NCBI RefSeq assembly: GCF_019320115.1
Contig: NC_089583.1
Coordinates: 83,593,928-83,657,927 of the forward strand
Source: Miscanthus floridulus
Lineage: Eukaryota > Streptophyta > Magnoliopsida > Poales > Poaceae
Length of the DNA stretch: 64,000 bases
Reading direction: 5' to 3'
Every line of letters starts with the position of its first letter. The stretch's first letter is position 1. Of this stretch, positions 44,439 through 56,900 are shown piece after piece. The notes below the pieces were generated by a model. It worked only from the letters and a program-made list of their open reading frames with translations, had not been told where the DNA came from and made no database searches. The position numbers and the translations under genes were made by a program.

Positions 44439-47400
44439 GTGAACTACAAGACCGATAGAAGTCATTGGGTAATTGATAGTGGTTGCACTCAACATATGAC
44501 CAGTGATCCTTGTATGTTCACCTCATTAGATGAAGAAGTTGATGGCCAAGAAAGAATTACATTTGGTGATAATTCAAAGGGCAAAGTCAAAGGATTGGGC
44601 AAAGTAGCAATATCAAATGATTATTCAATCTCAAATGTGCCATATGTTGCTTCTTTGAGCTTCAACTTGCTATCCGTTGGACAATTGTGTGATCTTGGCT
44701 TTCAATGCTTGTTTACCGAGAAGGAAGTGGTTGTATCTAAGAAAGATGATGATCAAGTTATATTCAAGGGATTTAGATACAACAACCTATATCTAGTAGA
44801 TTTCACCTCTGAATATGCTAACTTGAAGACATGCCTATTCACCAAAACATTACTTGGGTGGCTATAGCATAGAAGACTTGCTCATGTTGGGATGAGCTCA
44901 CTCAAGAAGCTTATGAAGAATGAATTGGTGAGAGGGTTGAAGGATGTGAAATTTGAGAAAGATAAGCTTTGTAGTGCATGTCAAGCTAGCAAGCAAGTTG
45001 CAAACACTCATCCTACAAAAGCTTGCATGTCAACAACAAGAGTGCTAGAGCTCCTTCACATCAACCTATTTGGACCAACAACTTACAAGAGTTTGGAAGG
45101 AAATCTTTATTGTCTTGTGATTGTTGATGACTACTCTAGATATACATGGGTGTTCTTCCTTCATGACAAGACCGAGGTAGCTTCATGTTTCAAGAAGTTT
45201 GCCAAGCGAGCACAAAATGAGTTTAATGTAAAGCTCAAGAAGATAAGAAGTGACAATGGAAAAGAGTTTGACAACACAAACATTGAAGCCAATTGTGATG
45301 AAGTTGGGATCAAGCATGAGGTCTCTACAACATATACTCCTCAACAAAATGGTGTAGTTGAGAGAAAGAACCGGATACTTATCACACTTGCAAGAATAAT
45401 GCTTGATGAGTACAACGTACCCGAAGCTCTATGGGCAGAATCTATCAACACCGCATGTTATGCATCCAACTGCCTATTCCTTCAAAAGTTTCTTAGCAAG
45501 ACACCTTATGAGTTGCTCAATGGAAAGAAGACAGACATCTCTTTCTTCTGGGTGTTTGGTTGCAAATGCTACATCTACAAGAAGCGACAACACCTAGGAA
45601 AGTTTCAAAGACATTGTGATATTAGCTTTCTTGTTGGTTACTTATCAAAGTCCAAAGCATATAGAGTATTTAATCATGCCACCGGCTTGGTTGAAGAAAC
45701 ATATGATATGGAATTTGATGAATCTAACAGCTCCCAAGGAGCACATGAGAATCTTGATGATGTAGGTGATGAACCATTGAGGGAGGCTATGAAGAACATT
45801 CTGGTTAGAGACATCAAGCCTAAAGATGATGAATATGATGTATAAGTGATTGATCTACCTTTTTCATCAAATATGCCATAAGATGGTGATAAAGATGGAA
45901 GAGTAGAAAATGAAGATACTCATGTCTCTCATGATCAAATGGTGGCACAAGCACAAGATGTTGATGCTCCTCAACCTCCCCCTCAAGTGGATGATAGAAG
46001 AAATTCACCTCTACTACAAGCTCATCCATAAGATCTCATCATAGGGAATCCTTCAACAGGTGTAATGACTCAATCTAAAAAACTTGCTTCATTTATTGAA
46101 CATCACTCTTTTGTCTCTTGTGTTGAACCTAAGAATGTAGAAGAAGCTCTTCAAGATTCGGATTGGATAAATTCCATGCATGAAGAGTTGAACAACTTCA
46201 CTCGCAATAAACTTTGGACTCTTGAGGAGCGACCATAAGGTGCAAGAGTCATTGGAACAAAGTGGGTGTTTTGCAACAAGCAAGATGATCAAGGCATTGT
46301 AGTGAGGAACAAGGCAAGACTAGTTACAAAGGGGTTCTCTCAAGTTGAAGGGTTGGATTTTGGAGAGACCTTTGCACCGCTTGCAAGACTTGAAGCCATT
46401 CATATTCTCTTTGCATATGCATCCCATCATGAAATAAAATTATATCAAATAGATGTTGAAAGTGCATTTTTAAATGGCTTCAAAAATGAACTAGTCTATG
46501 TTGATCAACCTCCCGAGTTTGAAGACCCTAGATATGCTAATCATGTTTATAGGTTGTCCAAGGCGCTATATGGGCTTAAGCAAGCCCCAAGAGCTTGGTA
46601 TGAGCGCCTTCGGGATTTCCTCATTGAAAAGGGCTTCACCATTGGGAAGGTCTACACCACACTATTCATCAAGAAGCTTGATGGAGAAATCTTCATTTGT
46701 TAAGTATATGTTGATGATATCATCTTTGGATCATCAAATGAAGATTATTGCAAAGAGTTTTGCGAATTGATGTCGAAGGAGTTTGAGATGTCAATGATTG
46801 GAGAGCTTACATTCTTTTTTGGTTTTCAAGTCAAGCAAATAAGAGAAGGGATTTTCATCTGTCAAGAAAAAGTATACCAAGGATCTTCTCAGAGGTTCAA
46901 TATGGATGAATGTAAGCCAATCAAGACTCCAATGCCATCTAATGGATATCTCGACCAAGATGAGGGAGGTAAAATGGTTGATCAAACTCTCAGCCACTCT
47001 ATGATTGGTAGCTTGTTATATTTAACTGCATCTAGGCCTAACATCATGTTTAGTGTGTGTATGTATGCTAGATTTCAAGCTAATCCTAAGGAAGGTCATT
47101 TGGTAGCCGTTAAAAGAATCCATAGGTACCTTAAGAACACACCAAGCATTGGTCTTTGGTATCCCAGAGGAGCTACATTTCAATTAGTTGGCTATTCCGA
47201 TTCGGATTATGCCTGTTGTAAAGTTGATAGGAAAAGCACACATCTAGAGGGTGTTATTTGCTTGGTAGATCACTTGTGTCTTGGTCCTCCAAGAAGCAAA
47301 ATAGTGTGGCTTTGTCCACCGTTGAAGAGGAATACATTGTCGTGGGTGCTTGTTGTGCATAAATACTTTACATGAAGCAAACTTTGCTAGACTATGGTAT

Positions 47401-47668
47401 AGTTCTAGAAAAGGTACCTCTTTTGTATGATAATGAGAGTGCTGTAAAGCTTGCTAATAATCTGGTTCAACACTCTCGCGCCAAGCACATAGATATCTAC
47501 CATCACTTTCTTAGAGATTATGTTGCTAAAAATGATATATCACTAGAAGGTGTAAGGACTGAGGATCAATTGGCGGATATCTTCACTAAACTGCTAGATG
47601 AGGTGCATTTTGTCGGTTGAGGAATGAGCTCAATGTGCTTGATTTTAGTAACTTCACTAGAAAATGAG
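44439..47668 (+). pseudogene. Element D pol (protease, integrase, RT, RNase H), broken
   Basis: Protease HWVIDSGCTQHMTSD at about 44463. GAG-pre-integrase HRRLAHVGMSSL follows a TAG at 44866. HHCC Cys pair present as CSACQASKQ. Integrase core: LLHINLFGP (the usual Asp is Asn), VIVDDYSRYTW, RSDNGKEFDN, QQNGVVERKN. A TAA at 45843 and TAA codons in the linker (45880, 46030) follow. [43 protein letters not shown] and active site VYVDDIIFGSS near 46707, immediately after a TAA at 46701. Frameshifts near 46875 and 47245 disrupt the end of RT and RNase H. DNESAVKLANNL and TEDQLADIFTK are still readable. Confidence 0.85.
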
Positions 47669-48949
47669 CTTGTGGTGTCCCTTGCATTGCATTATAATAT
47701 ACAACATGTTTAAATTTTGGTAATGCATTTAGGGCTTGTCTAACATGGTTAAGATAACCGCCGAAAAGCGAGTGAAGAAGCTTAACCTTGGATCAAACTT
47801 GACAAGCAACTAGAATTACTTTCAAGTATTGCATTGCATATGCATGTATGTTGTTTTGTCGTTTCCTTTCGATTACCCTTTTTATTGCCTATTTTCTTAA
47901 AAAGAATTATAGCCTAAGGTAAAATACATTGAAAAATTTGAGGGTTTGAGATAGGTCACTCACATCTGTCCCAATTGGTGTTTATTTGGGTCTTATTGAA
48001 GTCGGGACTTGATTGGGAACAGGCAGCATGAAGGAACATTGAAGATTTGCTGAAAAAGGACGATCGGACGCTGCACTGGACTCTGGATTCCAGCGTCCGG
48101 TCAGTTCATAGGAGGTGAACAGAAGCGCAAAGGAGTGATCGAACGCTAAAATAGTGTTCTCCCTACGGCCAATCAAGCAAAGACAATGAATATAGGATCG
48201 ACCGGACTCTAGCTACGTCCGATCAAGGACAACCGGACGCGTCTGGTCGTGACTTGAGGGGATTTGGACCTCTCTATTGTCGACCAGACTCTGGGTGGCA
48301 GCATTCGGTCATTGCCACCAGAGTGTCCGGTTAGTAGAAATCATGCAGATCTAGGACTCTATTCCTTTCCTTTTCTCATCTGTCACGAAGGGCCCCTCAT
48401 ATAATCCGTACATCGTATGCTCATGCTGCCCTAACTCCATGCCGTATCCAACACAGAGCCACACCCTAGGCACGCAGCTGTCCCCGTCAAGTCACGCCCG
48501 CACCACCACCGCATCATCGCCTACCCATGCCGCCTGCCCGCACTAGCTCCCATGCCACCTACCGCGCTGCCTGCCCGTAGCCACACCACCGCGCCTCTGC
48601 TCCACACTTCCACCGAGCCCATGCCCTAGTGACATCGCCTGCATCTTCAGTGGGACACCGTCGTGCTCCATGGCGGAACCCTAGCTGCCATTCACCACAT
48701 CCACTACATTGCTCGGGCGTCGCACTACTTCGAACCCTAACCCTAGAAGTTTGATTGCTGACCCAGTGGTTCTCCGTGATCCATTCCTTTGCTCTTCAGT
48801 TCACTAGTTCATTAGCAAGTTGGTGTTTGTGAGGTTCCTTTGGTAGTGGTCAGTGAACTCAGGGCCAAGCCCATGAGTACGATCGAGGCCAAGCCTCGAA
48901 AGTGTCAGTTGGTTGTCGGTTCTTGTTAGTGGTAGTAGTTCTTTTTAGC
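47669..48949 (+). other. Spacer between pol and env-like frame in element D
   Basis: Contains a second block of CCGGAC/GTCCGG-type sites (48060-48340), then a C-rich, ACCACCGC-type segment (48470-48640) and a CT-rich stretch. This could be a promoter and leader for a subgenomic transcript of the env-like frame; no splice acceptor could be assigned. No gene seen. Confidence 0.45.
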
Positions 48950-51542
48950 TCCAGCAATGGCACATGTCAAGAACGTGGGGGTGGTCCAGGTGATGAGGAT
49001 TCGAGGCTTCTGCCTCGCTTGTCTGCTTAGGAGAAAGGCAAGGCTAAGAAGACCACAACAAAGAAGCAAAAGCTTGTTGATGTGGAGGCTACGAGAGCAG
49101 CAGCAGTTGCAGCCACCGTAGAGCGTGTAGAGAGAGGAGGAGCTCAGAGTGGTGTCCGCATTGCAGATCAGCTTTCTCCAGCATAGAGGGCCGCCATCGA
49201 GAGGGTTGAGAGTCTTCATGGTAGTCCAGCTGGAACTGTCATGCTTGGAGGATGACGTGTTGCTATAGAGGAGAGTAAGCCTCAGGGGGAGCCACAGCAG
49301 CAGGCACAGCCAGTAGAGCAGTCAGAGGGTATCTAGCTACTAGAGCAGACTCAAGAGGTAGAGCAGACCAAGGAGATAGAGTAGGCACCTCAGCCACAAT
49401 TACAATGCTCTGGTTGTACTCGTGCTCAGGTGACACCGAGGCCTGAGACACAGAGGAGGGGTTCTTGTCCACCTCCTAGACCACAGGGTCCGCCTCTATT
49501 GACTCACCTTGACCTAAGGGTAGTCACAGCCAGGCAGGTGCAGCAGCTTAGGTTTATGCAGTTCAAGGACTGGTTTCTATCGAGACAGGATGAGCGTGCT
49601 TCAGAGGGATTCTATACACCATTTCAGGAGAATTTCTCTCATGCATATCTTAACAGTGGGGTTGCTTTCAGATCTTAGAGAGTTTGCTCCATTGAGTCAA
49701 TTGTTGCAGCAATAGGAGAGCAGATTCATCCCCATCTATCTTATCTGTTAGGGTTGACAGACCTACTTGGACGGACTAGCCGATATGTTCCATCAAGGGT
49801 CTGTGAGTTTTACTCTTCACTTTGGATTGACCCAAGCCATAGGTTCATACACTTTGCATTCAGAGGCCGTGACTACAGGCTGATGAGCTTTAGGGTCAGA
49901 GAGATTCTTAGGATACTAGAGTCACCCATCCACCTTCACGAGGTTTGTTATGGTCAGACAGAGCCTCCTAGATGCCCTCACAGCGATCTTGTGCCTCCCA
50001 CAGATCTGGTCCGACCATGCTTCACAGAGCCTTTTGGCGAGGGGTTGAGCAAGACACCTAGAGACCTTACTCCTACAGCTAGGCTCCTTGATGCTATCAT
50101 GAGGAGGACTTTGCTCCCAAGGATGGGTTATCGCGAGGGATTGACTCACATCCAGCAGTGGCTAGTGAACTCTCTGATCTAGCAGACAGTTTTTGATATT
50201 TGGGATGTTATTCTATCAGAGATGGAGGACACTCTTGTAGAGAGGTTCAGATGGCATCGTCAGCGACCTTATGCTCACTGGATTGCATTCTTGATTCACA
50301 AGGCAGTTACAGTGAAGTCCCCAGAGACGATGGCTGAGTATACAGGTGCTACTACAGAGTTTCCACCATATAGCATGACTCAGATGCTCCGCCATAGTAT
50401 AGCGTGGACACCTAGCCAACCATGCCATTGCTAGAGGTGCCAAAGTTTGTAGCCTAGCAGGATGAGATTATCAGGAGCATTGCAGCGCTAGAGGAGTAGC
50501 TAGATGCTTAGCAGGAGGGTATGGTCGAGAGCGACCCTAGCGGTAGTTCTGATGATGATTATCAGGCTATCCCTCAAATGCCTCCTCAATGACATGATAG
50601 TGAGGCTGGTGGCTCTAGCTTAGCTCCACCCCAGGCACCATAGATAGACCCCGCTCTTCTTGCTATTCTTGAGCGGATAAGGTAGGATCAGGCTCACCAG
50701 ACCTAGGAGACAGTAGTTGCACAAGCATAGGTTCAGGCCAGATAGGACGAGGTCCTGAGATAGCAGTAGGCCATATAGCATCAGCAGTAGCAGCTCCTGA
50801 TGCAGTAATAGTTACTTAGATTTATACAACTTGTTGTCACTACTATTGGAGTTGCTTCACCATTATCTACACCTCAGCTCGGCCAGCCTACCACCACCTC
50901 AGCGACTCTAGCTATATAGCCTAGTGGGCTTCAAAGTTAGGGACAGCCAGTTACACAGTTTGCTTCACCGACATAGCAAGTGTCCCAGTGGTTTGCTTCG
51001 CTAGTGACATCCCATGGTCCGCATTTCACACCTATCATTACGGGCTTCACACCAGCGTAGAGCTCCTCAGTGCTTGTGACTGACACCCTAGTTTTCAGGA
51101 GCCTTGGTGCTACATTTAGTGAGTTGATAGGGCAGCCTACACCACCAGAGCTACAAGTCCCTGCTCCTGCCACAGTCGCTCTAGTCACTAGGACTACAGA
51201 GACGCTCCATTCATTTGTTGCATCATCAGAGCCACCTGCTTCAGTGATACCTATAGAGTCACAGGCCGCACCTATCCCAGAGCAAACCTAGACCGCCACA
51301 GCTTCAGTTCTAGTGATAGAGGGTCAAATAGCTTAGAGCTCCGGATCAGAGGATGATGCTACATAGTTTCAGATCGCTCACCGCACCTCAGCGCCTGACT
51401 CATCTGCTCCTGCCCCACCGATAGACCCTTAGGTTTTGGTGCTTGACGCCAAAGGGGGAGAGGGATCGAGTATGTTAGATCTAGGGGGAGCGATATATTT
51501 AGGGGGAGCTTATGATTTATTACATTTGGCTTTTTATGTGTG
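48950..51542 (+). pseudogene. Element D env-like third frame, riddled with TAG stops
   Basis: One frame can be followed for about 860 codons: Gly/Lys-rich N-terminus, Gln/Glu-rich segment (49260-49400), a folded-looking central domain with QFKDWFLSRQDERASEG, SRVCEFYSSLWID, FRGRDYRLMSFRVREIL and YAHWIAFLIHKAV (49530-50310), then a Gln/Pro/Ser/Thr-rich tail that ends in the GGGGGAG polypurine repeats (51453-51505). The central part resembles the plant retrotransposon accessory domain also seen in A's frame. Stops are nearly all TAG where Gln would be one transition away (49028, 49184, 49334, 49382, 50180 and many in the tail). I see no signal peptide or clear transmembrane helix. Confidence 0.6.
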
Positions 51543-51899
51543 ATACATTTTTATGCATTCATGTTTACTTTTATGCATTGAACTATATACGTATGAGTGT
51601 GATACTTATGTGATATGTGACATGTGTGCTCTCTACTTTGATCTATATATATGTCATGTCACTTCATTATGCTCATTTGCTTTGCTTTCGTGTTTTACTC
51701 CGATTCAAATGAGCTTTATTTCTTGTACTCATGCTTATTTCATATCTATTGAGTACACCATGTTGGCTTGGGTCATATAAGCATGTCTAACTCCTTTGCT
51801 CTTATTGTCAAAAGCTTATATGAACCAAGCATATTGAAAACCTCATCTCTTTCACATACTCGAGGTTGTATTGTCATCAATCACCAAAAAAGGGAAGAT
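51543..51899 (+). other. 3' untranslated region and polypurine tract of element D
   Basis: AT-rich spacer ending in AAAAAAGGGAAGAT (51886-51899) directly before the 3' LTR. Extra tracts TAGGGGGAGC occur just upstream at 51481 and 51498. Confidence 0.75.
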
Positions 51900-53511
51900 T
51901 GAAAGTATCTAGGCCCCTAGTTGGGTTTTGGTGATTAATGACAATATGAGATTACTATGACTAACGTGTGTTTTACAGAGGCAATTAAGTTAGGTCATGA
52001 TAATAGTAATTGATTGGGCAATCATGGTTGTCATACCTCTACAATGGAAATCATTTTGGTTTTCAAATGATGGACGACAAGGTTAAGGATGGACTAGTTT
52101 TAAGTGTTGTTTGGTGTTGAAGAGACACTTAGAGTAATTTAGGACTTTGTTTTTTCTTTGGCCATACTATTAAGGGGGGTATGAACTAGTAGCTTGACCT
52201 AAGTGAGTCTAGTGGGTTAGGTGTGGTGCACACTTGTCAAATCTAGCCCTAGGTAGCTCAGGTGTAGCCCTAAGATCAATTGAAGCAAACTTCATTCACA
52301 TATGATTTCGAGTTGGAAGTGAATGGAGGGTCAAATGTTGACTGGACGCTGATTCGGTTATGACCGGACGCTGGCTGTAGAGTCTGGTCAATTCATTTGA
52401 TCAAGAAGAAGTCATCTGGTTGCGATCGGACGCTGAGTCAAAAGTGACCGGACATTGGGTGCCAGAGTCTAGTCAACTCTAGTAAGGTTCCAGAGAGGGA
52501 GAATCTTGATCGGACGTGTCCAGTTAGTGCTGACCGGACGATGGTCAGGTTTTGGTTACTGACCGGACGCTGAACAGTGAAGCGACCGAACTCTGGGTGC
52601 CAGCATCCGGTCAACATCAGTAAGGGTCTAGAGAGCAGTTTTTGTGACCGGACGTGTCCGGTCAGTGCTGACCGGACACAGGTCAGAGTCCGGTCATAAC
52701 TTAACGGCTCTATGGTGGGGTAACTGACCGGAGCGTCCAGTCACCCCGCATAGTGCTGACTCAACCTCCTAATGGTTCATTTTGAATGAGGGGTATAAAT
52801 ATATCCTCTATTCATCCAAGGGAGGTCTCTTGCCCATTTGACCAGCTGAGAAACACCCTTGAGAGTGCTTAGAAGAGCAAGAGCCTAGTGAGATGATTGA
52901 GATTTGAGAATCCAAGATTAAGGTCTCATTAGTGTAAGGAGAGTAGCAAGTGTGCATCCACCCTTCTCATTAGCCTTGTTGTGGTTAAGTGAGAGTCCGT
53001 GCTTGTTACTCTTGGTGATCGCCATCACCTAGACGGCTTGGTGGTGATCGGAAGTTTGGTGATCATCCGACGGAGCTTGTGGATGACCCAACTGAAGTTG
53101 TGAGTGGTTGTGGGAGATTCACCACGATGGAGTATCGAAGAATTAGTTCGTAGAGAGCACTTGATCCTTGCACAGATCAAGGGGGGCTACACCCTTGTGC
53201 GGTGCTCCAACGAGAACTAGTGGGGAGTGACGACTCTCCGATACCTCGACAAAACATCGCTATGTTCCTTCTCCTCTCTTTACTTTGAGCATTTACATTT
53301 GAGCAATTCAATTCTTATCTTTACATTCTTAGAATTGTCATGCTAGAGTAGGATTGAAACTTAGGGTACTAAACTTTTTGTGCGGTAGATCAATAGAATT
53401 ATATTCTAGGCACAAGGGGTGAAGTGGGCTAAGTGTAGGGTTTAATTATTGCAAAGAATTTTAGAATTAGCCTAATTCATCCCCCCCTCTTAGGTATCTT
53501 GATCCTTTTCA
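51900..53511 (+). repeat. Element D 3' LTR (1,612 bp)
   Basis: Aligns end to end with 35667-37280; starts TGAAAGTATCTAGG and ends GATCCTTTTCA. The palindrome block (52340-52745) is better preserved here: for example GACCGGACGTGTCCGGTC at 52646 against a decayed version in the 5' LTR near 36413. Confidence 0.92.
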
Positions 53512-53516
53512 ATGTA
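53512..53516. repeat. Right target-site duplication of element D (ATGTA)
   Basis: Identical to 35662-35666. Confidence 0.9.
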
Positions 53517-53715
53517 AACTCAGGTGGTCAAATAGCTGATTGTTTAACAAAAGGTTTAGGAGTAAAAAATGTAATTTAGTATATAACAAGATGAGAATGA
53601 TAAATATCTATCACCCATCTTGAGGGGGAGTGTTAGGCTTAATCTGTGCATAAGTGTTCAAGGCCCATGAGTCCATGTACTCTTTATATATATACTCTCA
53701 GTAGGCAGCTATAAA
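53517..53715 (+). repeat. Element E 3' end: RNase H tail, polypurine tract and LTR start
   Basis: The frame continues from ELNHV before D with NSGGQIADCLTKGLGVKNV and stops. TTGAGGGGGAG at 53620-53630 is the polypurine tract; the LTR starts TGTTAGGCTTAATC at 53631 with a TATATATA box at 53686-53694. The LTR appears cut within about 90 bp. Confidence 0.75.
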
Positions 53716-53939
53716 ATAAGTTATTATGTAGCCACCTCCATTTACGATAATTTTATATACTAATTTACAATAATATCAATACATATTTATGATAATTGGG
53801 TTACTATAACACATGGGGATATTTACCATAATGTTATAGTAAACCACTTAGCAATGAGTTACTATAATCTTGTAAATTAACATAGTAATTATCGTAACTC
53901 AAAGTTATTTTGTAGCCAACTACAGGATATATATATAGG
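53716..53939. other. AT-rich stretch, no gene
   Basis: Contains related segments GTTATTATGTAGCCACC (53721) and GTTATTTTGTAGCCAACT (53905) at its two ends and several TTACGATAAT/ATTATCGTAA inverted motifs. It may be a small DNA transposon, but I cannot define the ends. Confidence 0.4.
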
Positions 53940-56900
53940 ACGAGGCTAAAATGCAACTGGGTGTATTCTGTGCAGCAAATGCACCCGACCGCGAGCGCGA
54001 ACGGTGAGCGAGAGACGTACTGGCCCGGACCAGATTCCACACGTACCGCACAGCAGCTGGTCCTTACATTAACAAACTCCACGTTCGTGCATGCAAAAAA
54101 TAGATGGAGGCAACCAACTATGTGATGCCACTTCACAGGTTAACCCACCAACCAGGAAGCATGCATGCAGGGAATCGTTTCTTAATTCGAAACAAAAAAT
54201 GTGATATCTCATAAATGACAGATCCGATTTTAAATCCGTTTGAACTAGGTTGTTGGAAAAAATGTGCTTAACAAAACGAGATCCATGAAGGCTATATTTG
54301 ACGAAGTTTTTTTAAAAGTATGTAGTTGCATTTGTGTTATAGCGTGAGTTGCAAACACAACTACAACATAATTGCATCTTGGTTGCAGCCTAAGTAGCAC
54401 TGCTTGCAACTAGTTACAACCTGGTATAACCCGGTTACTTCTAGTTGCAATTAGTCACTATTTTGTTGCAACACAATTACTACACTAATTGCAACCACAT
54501 ACGCTTGCAACTCCTACTAAATAGTGAGCAGATGCAACCAGATATAATTGCAACTTGACCTGATTATAGTGAGCAGATGCAAATAATACACCGAGTTATA
54601 ACTAGTTGCAACTCGGGAGTAGAAAAAGTTGCAATCGCTAGTACACAGGTATGCAACTTGTTTAAAAGATAAAAAAAATACACATATTAGATCTAGTTTT
54701 GCTAAGCATATTTTTCTGAGTACAACACAACAAACGGTATGTCAATCAGGTTACAGTTTTGGAGAAAAATTATTCCAAAAATTCGAACCAACCAAAGATT
54801 CCATGCATGCATGCTGGCTGTTTTTTGTTACACGTGGCTAACCTAGTTGTTTTCTTATTGGTACTAGATTCATTGGTCTGGATCATCACCATTGCCATGG
54901 CAATCAGAGCACCCTGGCGTACAGAGTCAACGACGACTGATGTAAGAGGCTCCAGCAAGGAGATGGCTTCACTCAATCCTGTTTAAGCATAGGAGATTCC
55001 AATAGCTAGAGCTGCACCATAACGGACATGATGATTGTATGATTCTGACGGCAGGGACATGATTCTGGGTGTTTGCCCAGGCTCATTGCATTCATTTTGG
55101 GTAGTCAGTTGCGACTGCTCTAGACGGCTGGTTGCATCATTGTTTGTATACCAGTTGCAACTCATCCCTTAAACCGATTGCAACTTCTGGCGTACACAAA
55201 TTGCAACCTTGGTGATAGGTCAGTTGCATTCCAGTTGGGTAGGCTAGTTGCAACTGCCCTGGATGGCTAGTTATAGCTCCGTTTCTATACCAGTTCCAAC
55301 TCAGCCCGTCAGCCGATTGCAACTTCAGTCGTACATAAATTGCAACTCTAGTGGTAGACCAGTTGCTACTCGTGTGGTAGGCCAATTGCATTCCGTGCAA
55401 CGAGTGCACAGACCCTCTCTAACCCTACGGTCCACGTGCCAGCGCACGCCCGTAGGACCCTCCCCACATTTTCCTGCCAAACCTACGCTCGTGCATGCAA
55501 AATTAAATGGACACAACCAACCACGTGATGCCACCTCATAGGTCAACCCACCCACCAGGAAGCATGCATGGATGGAATCTTTTCTTAATTCGATTCGAAA
55601 AAATATGATATCTCCTAAACCATTGATCTGTTTTTGAATTGGTTTGAAGTAGATTCTCCGAAAAAATGTGCTTAACAAAATGAGATCCATGAAGGCTATA
55701 TTTGTTAAAAAAAATTAAAGTATGTAATTACAACTAAGTTGTACAATGAGTTGCAAGCATGTCTGCAACACAATTGCAACTTGGTTGTAGCCTATTTAGC
55801 AGAAACATTTTCAATGAACTCATGTACAGTAAACAAGCAAGCAAGCAGGTAGAAGAAACATTTTCAATGAACTGTCTCAGGTTGGCTCAGCAGCTCACGT
55901 TCCTTCATTCCTTGTGCACCGAACGACGCTGGCACAAAATTGCTTGTAAAGTTGCTTGCTCATAGGCAGATGTTTGGGTTGGCTGTGGGTGTGCTCAGAA
56001 GAAAATTTGCCGCGGGGAGCAAGGAAAGTGTGTCAATGGTAGTTCTATTTCCACTCGACAAAGCATTGAGCCATCCTCAGGAACTTCACGTACAAATGAT
56101 GTATAGGGTGAGAGAAAGAGAAAGAAAGAACTTCACTCAAAGGAAAAAAATAAAAAGGAAAAAAAGAAAAATAGTCAGGCACGCACACACGGGAGTTGCT
56201 TGCAACAAATAACACTACTGGAAATGCATGCGGTGAGTCTCGGTAGGCAGGCCAGGCATCACACACATTTGCATTGAGATGCAACTTCTTGTATACCAAT
56301 TGCAACTCCGTTTGTATACCAGCTGCTACATAGTTGCAACCCAGTTGCTACATAGTTGCAATCAGTAACACACAGCGATGTAACTTCTTGTAAAAATAAT
56401 AAAATATATTAATATTGGATCTAGTTTTGTTAAGCATATTTTTTAAGTAAGATGCAGCAAATGATTTGTTAATCGGGGTTACGGTTTAGGAGAAAATTTA
56501 TTTCAAAGAATTGAACTCACAAAATATTCCATCCATGCATGCATGCTGGCTGCTAGTTGTATTTGTTGCACGTGGCTAACCATGAGTGGTGAGAAGTAGC
56601 AAATTAGTTATTGGTTGTCTCGGGTGCATGCATACTGGTTAGTTCGCTCTGACTCGCTTACCGGCCTAGGTGCATTCTGTACATAGCCGGTTACTACATA
56701 GTTGTACATATAACCCGTTACTACACAATTGCAACCCAATTGCTACTTTGGTTACCATCAGATATGATACCAACTCTGAATTGCAACTGAATCCGATTAT
56801 GAAGACCAGATACAAAAGGTACACAAAGTTGTAACTAGTTGCAACACAGTATTATACAGAGTTGCAATCAGTAATACATAGAGATGCAACCCATATAAAA

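Larger units (their letters stand above)
35667..53511 (+). mobile_element. Element D: Sirevirus with env-like frame
   Basis: 5' LTR 35667-37280, PBS, gag (split by a solo LTR), pol, env-like frame, polypurine tracts and 3' LTR 51900-53511, flanked by ATGTA on both sides. Net length without the inserted solo LTR is about 13.1 kb, large for copia but normal for Sireviruses carrying a third frame. Gag, pol and env-like frames all contain stops or frameshifts. LTRs differ at scattered positions, many of them C/T or G/A at CG sites, so D is an older insertion than the intact structure suggests, though younger than E. Confidence 0.92.
32300..53715 (+). mobile_element. Element E: 5'-truncated copia retrotransposon split by element D
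   Basis: The element starts abruptly just before protease; its 5' LTR, PBS and gag are missing. Protease, integrase, RT and RNase H follow (32316-35666), interrupted by D (35667-53511). After D the last RNase H codons resume (53517-53578), followed by the polypurine tract TTGAGGGGGAG (53620-53630) and the start of the 3' LTR, TGTTAGGCTTAATC, at 53631. The LTR end cannot be placed; homology becomes unclear near 53715. The lineage differs from the Sireviruses (no coiled-coil gag, no env-like frame). Confidence 0.8.
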
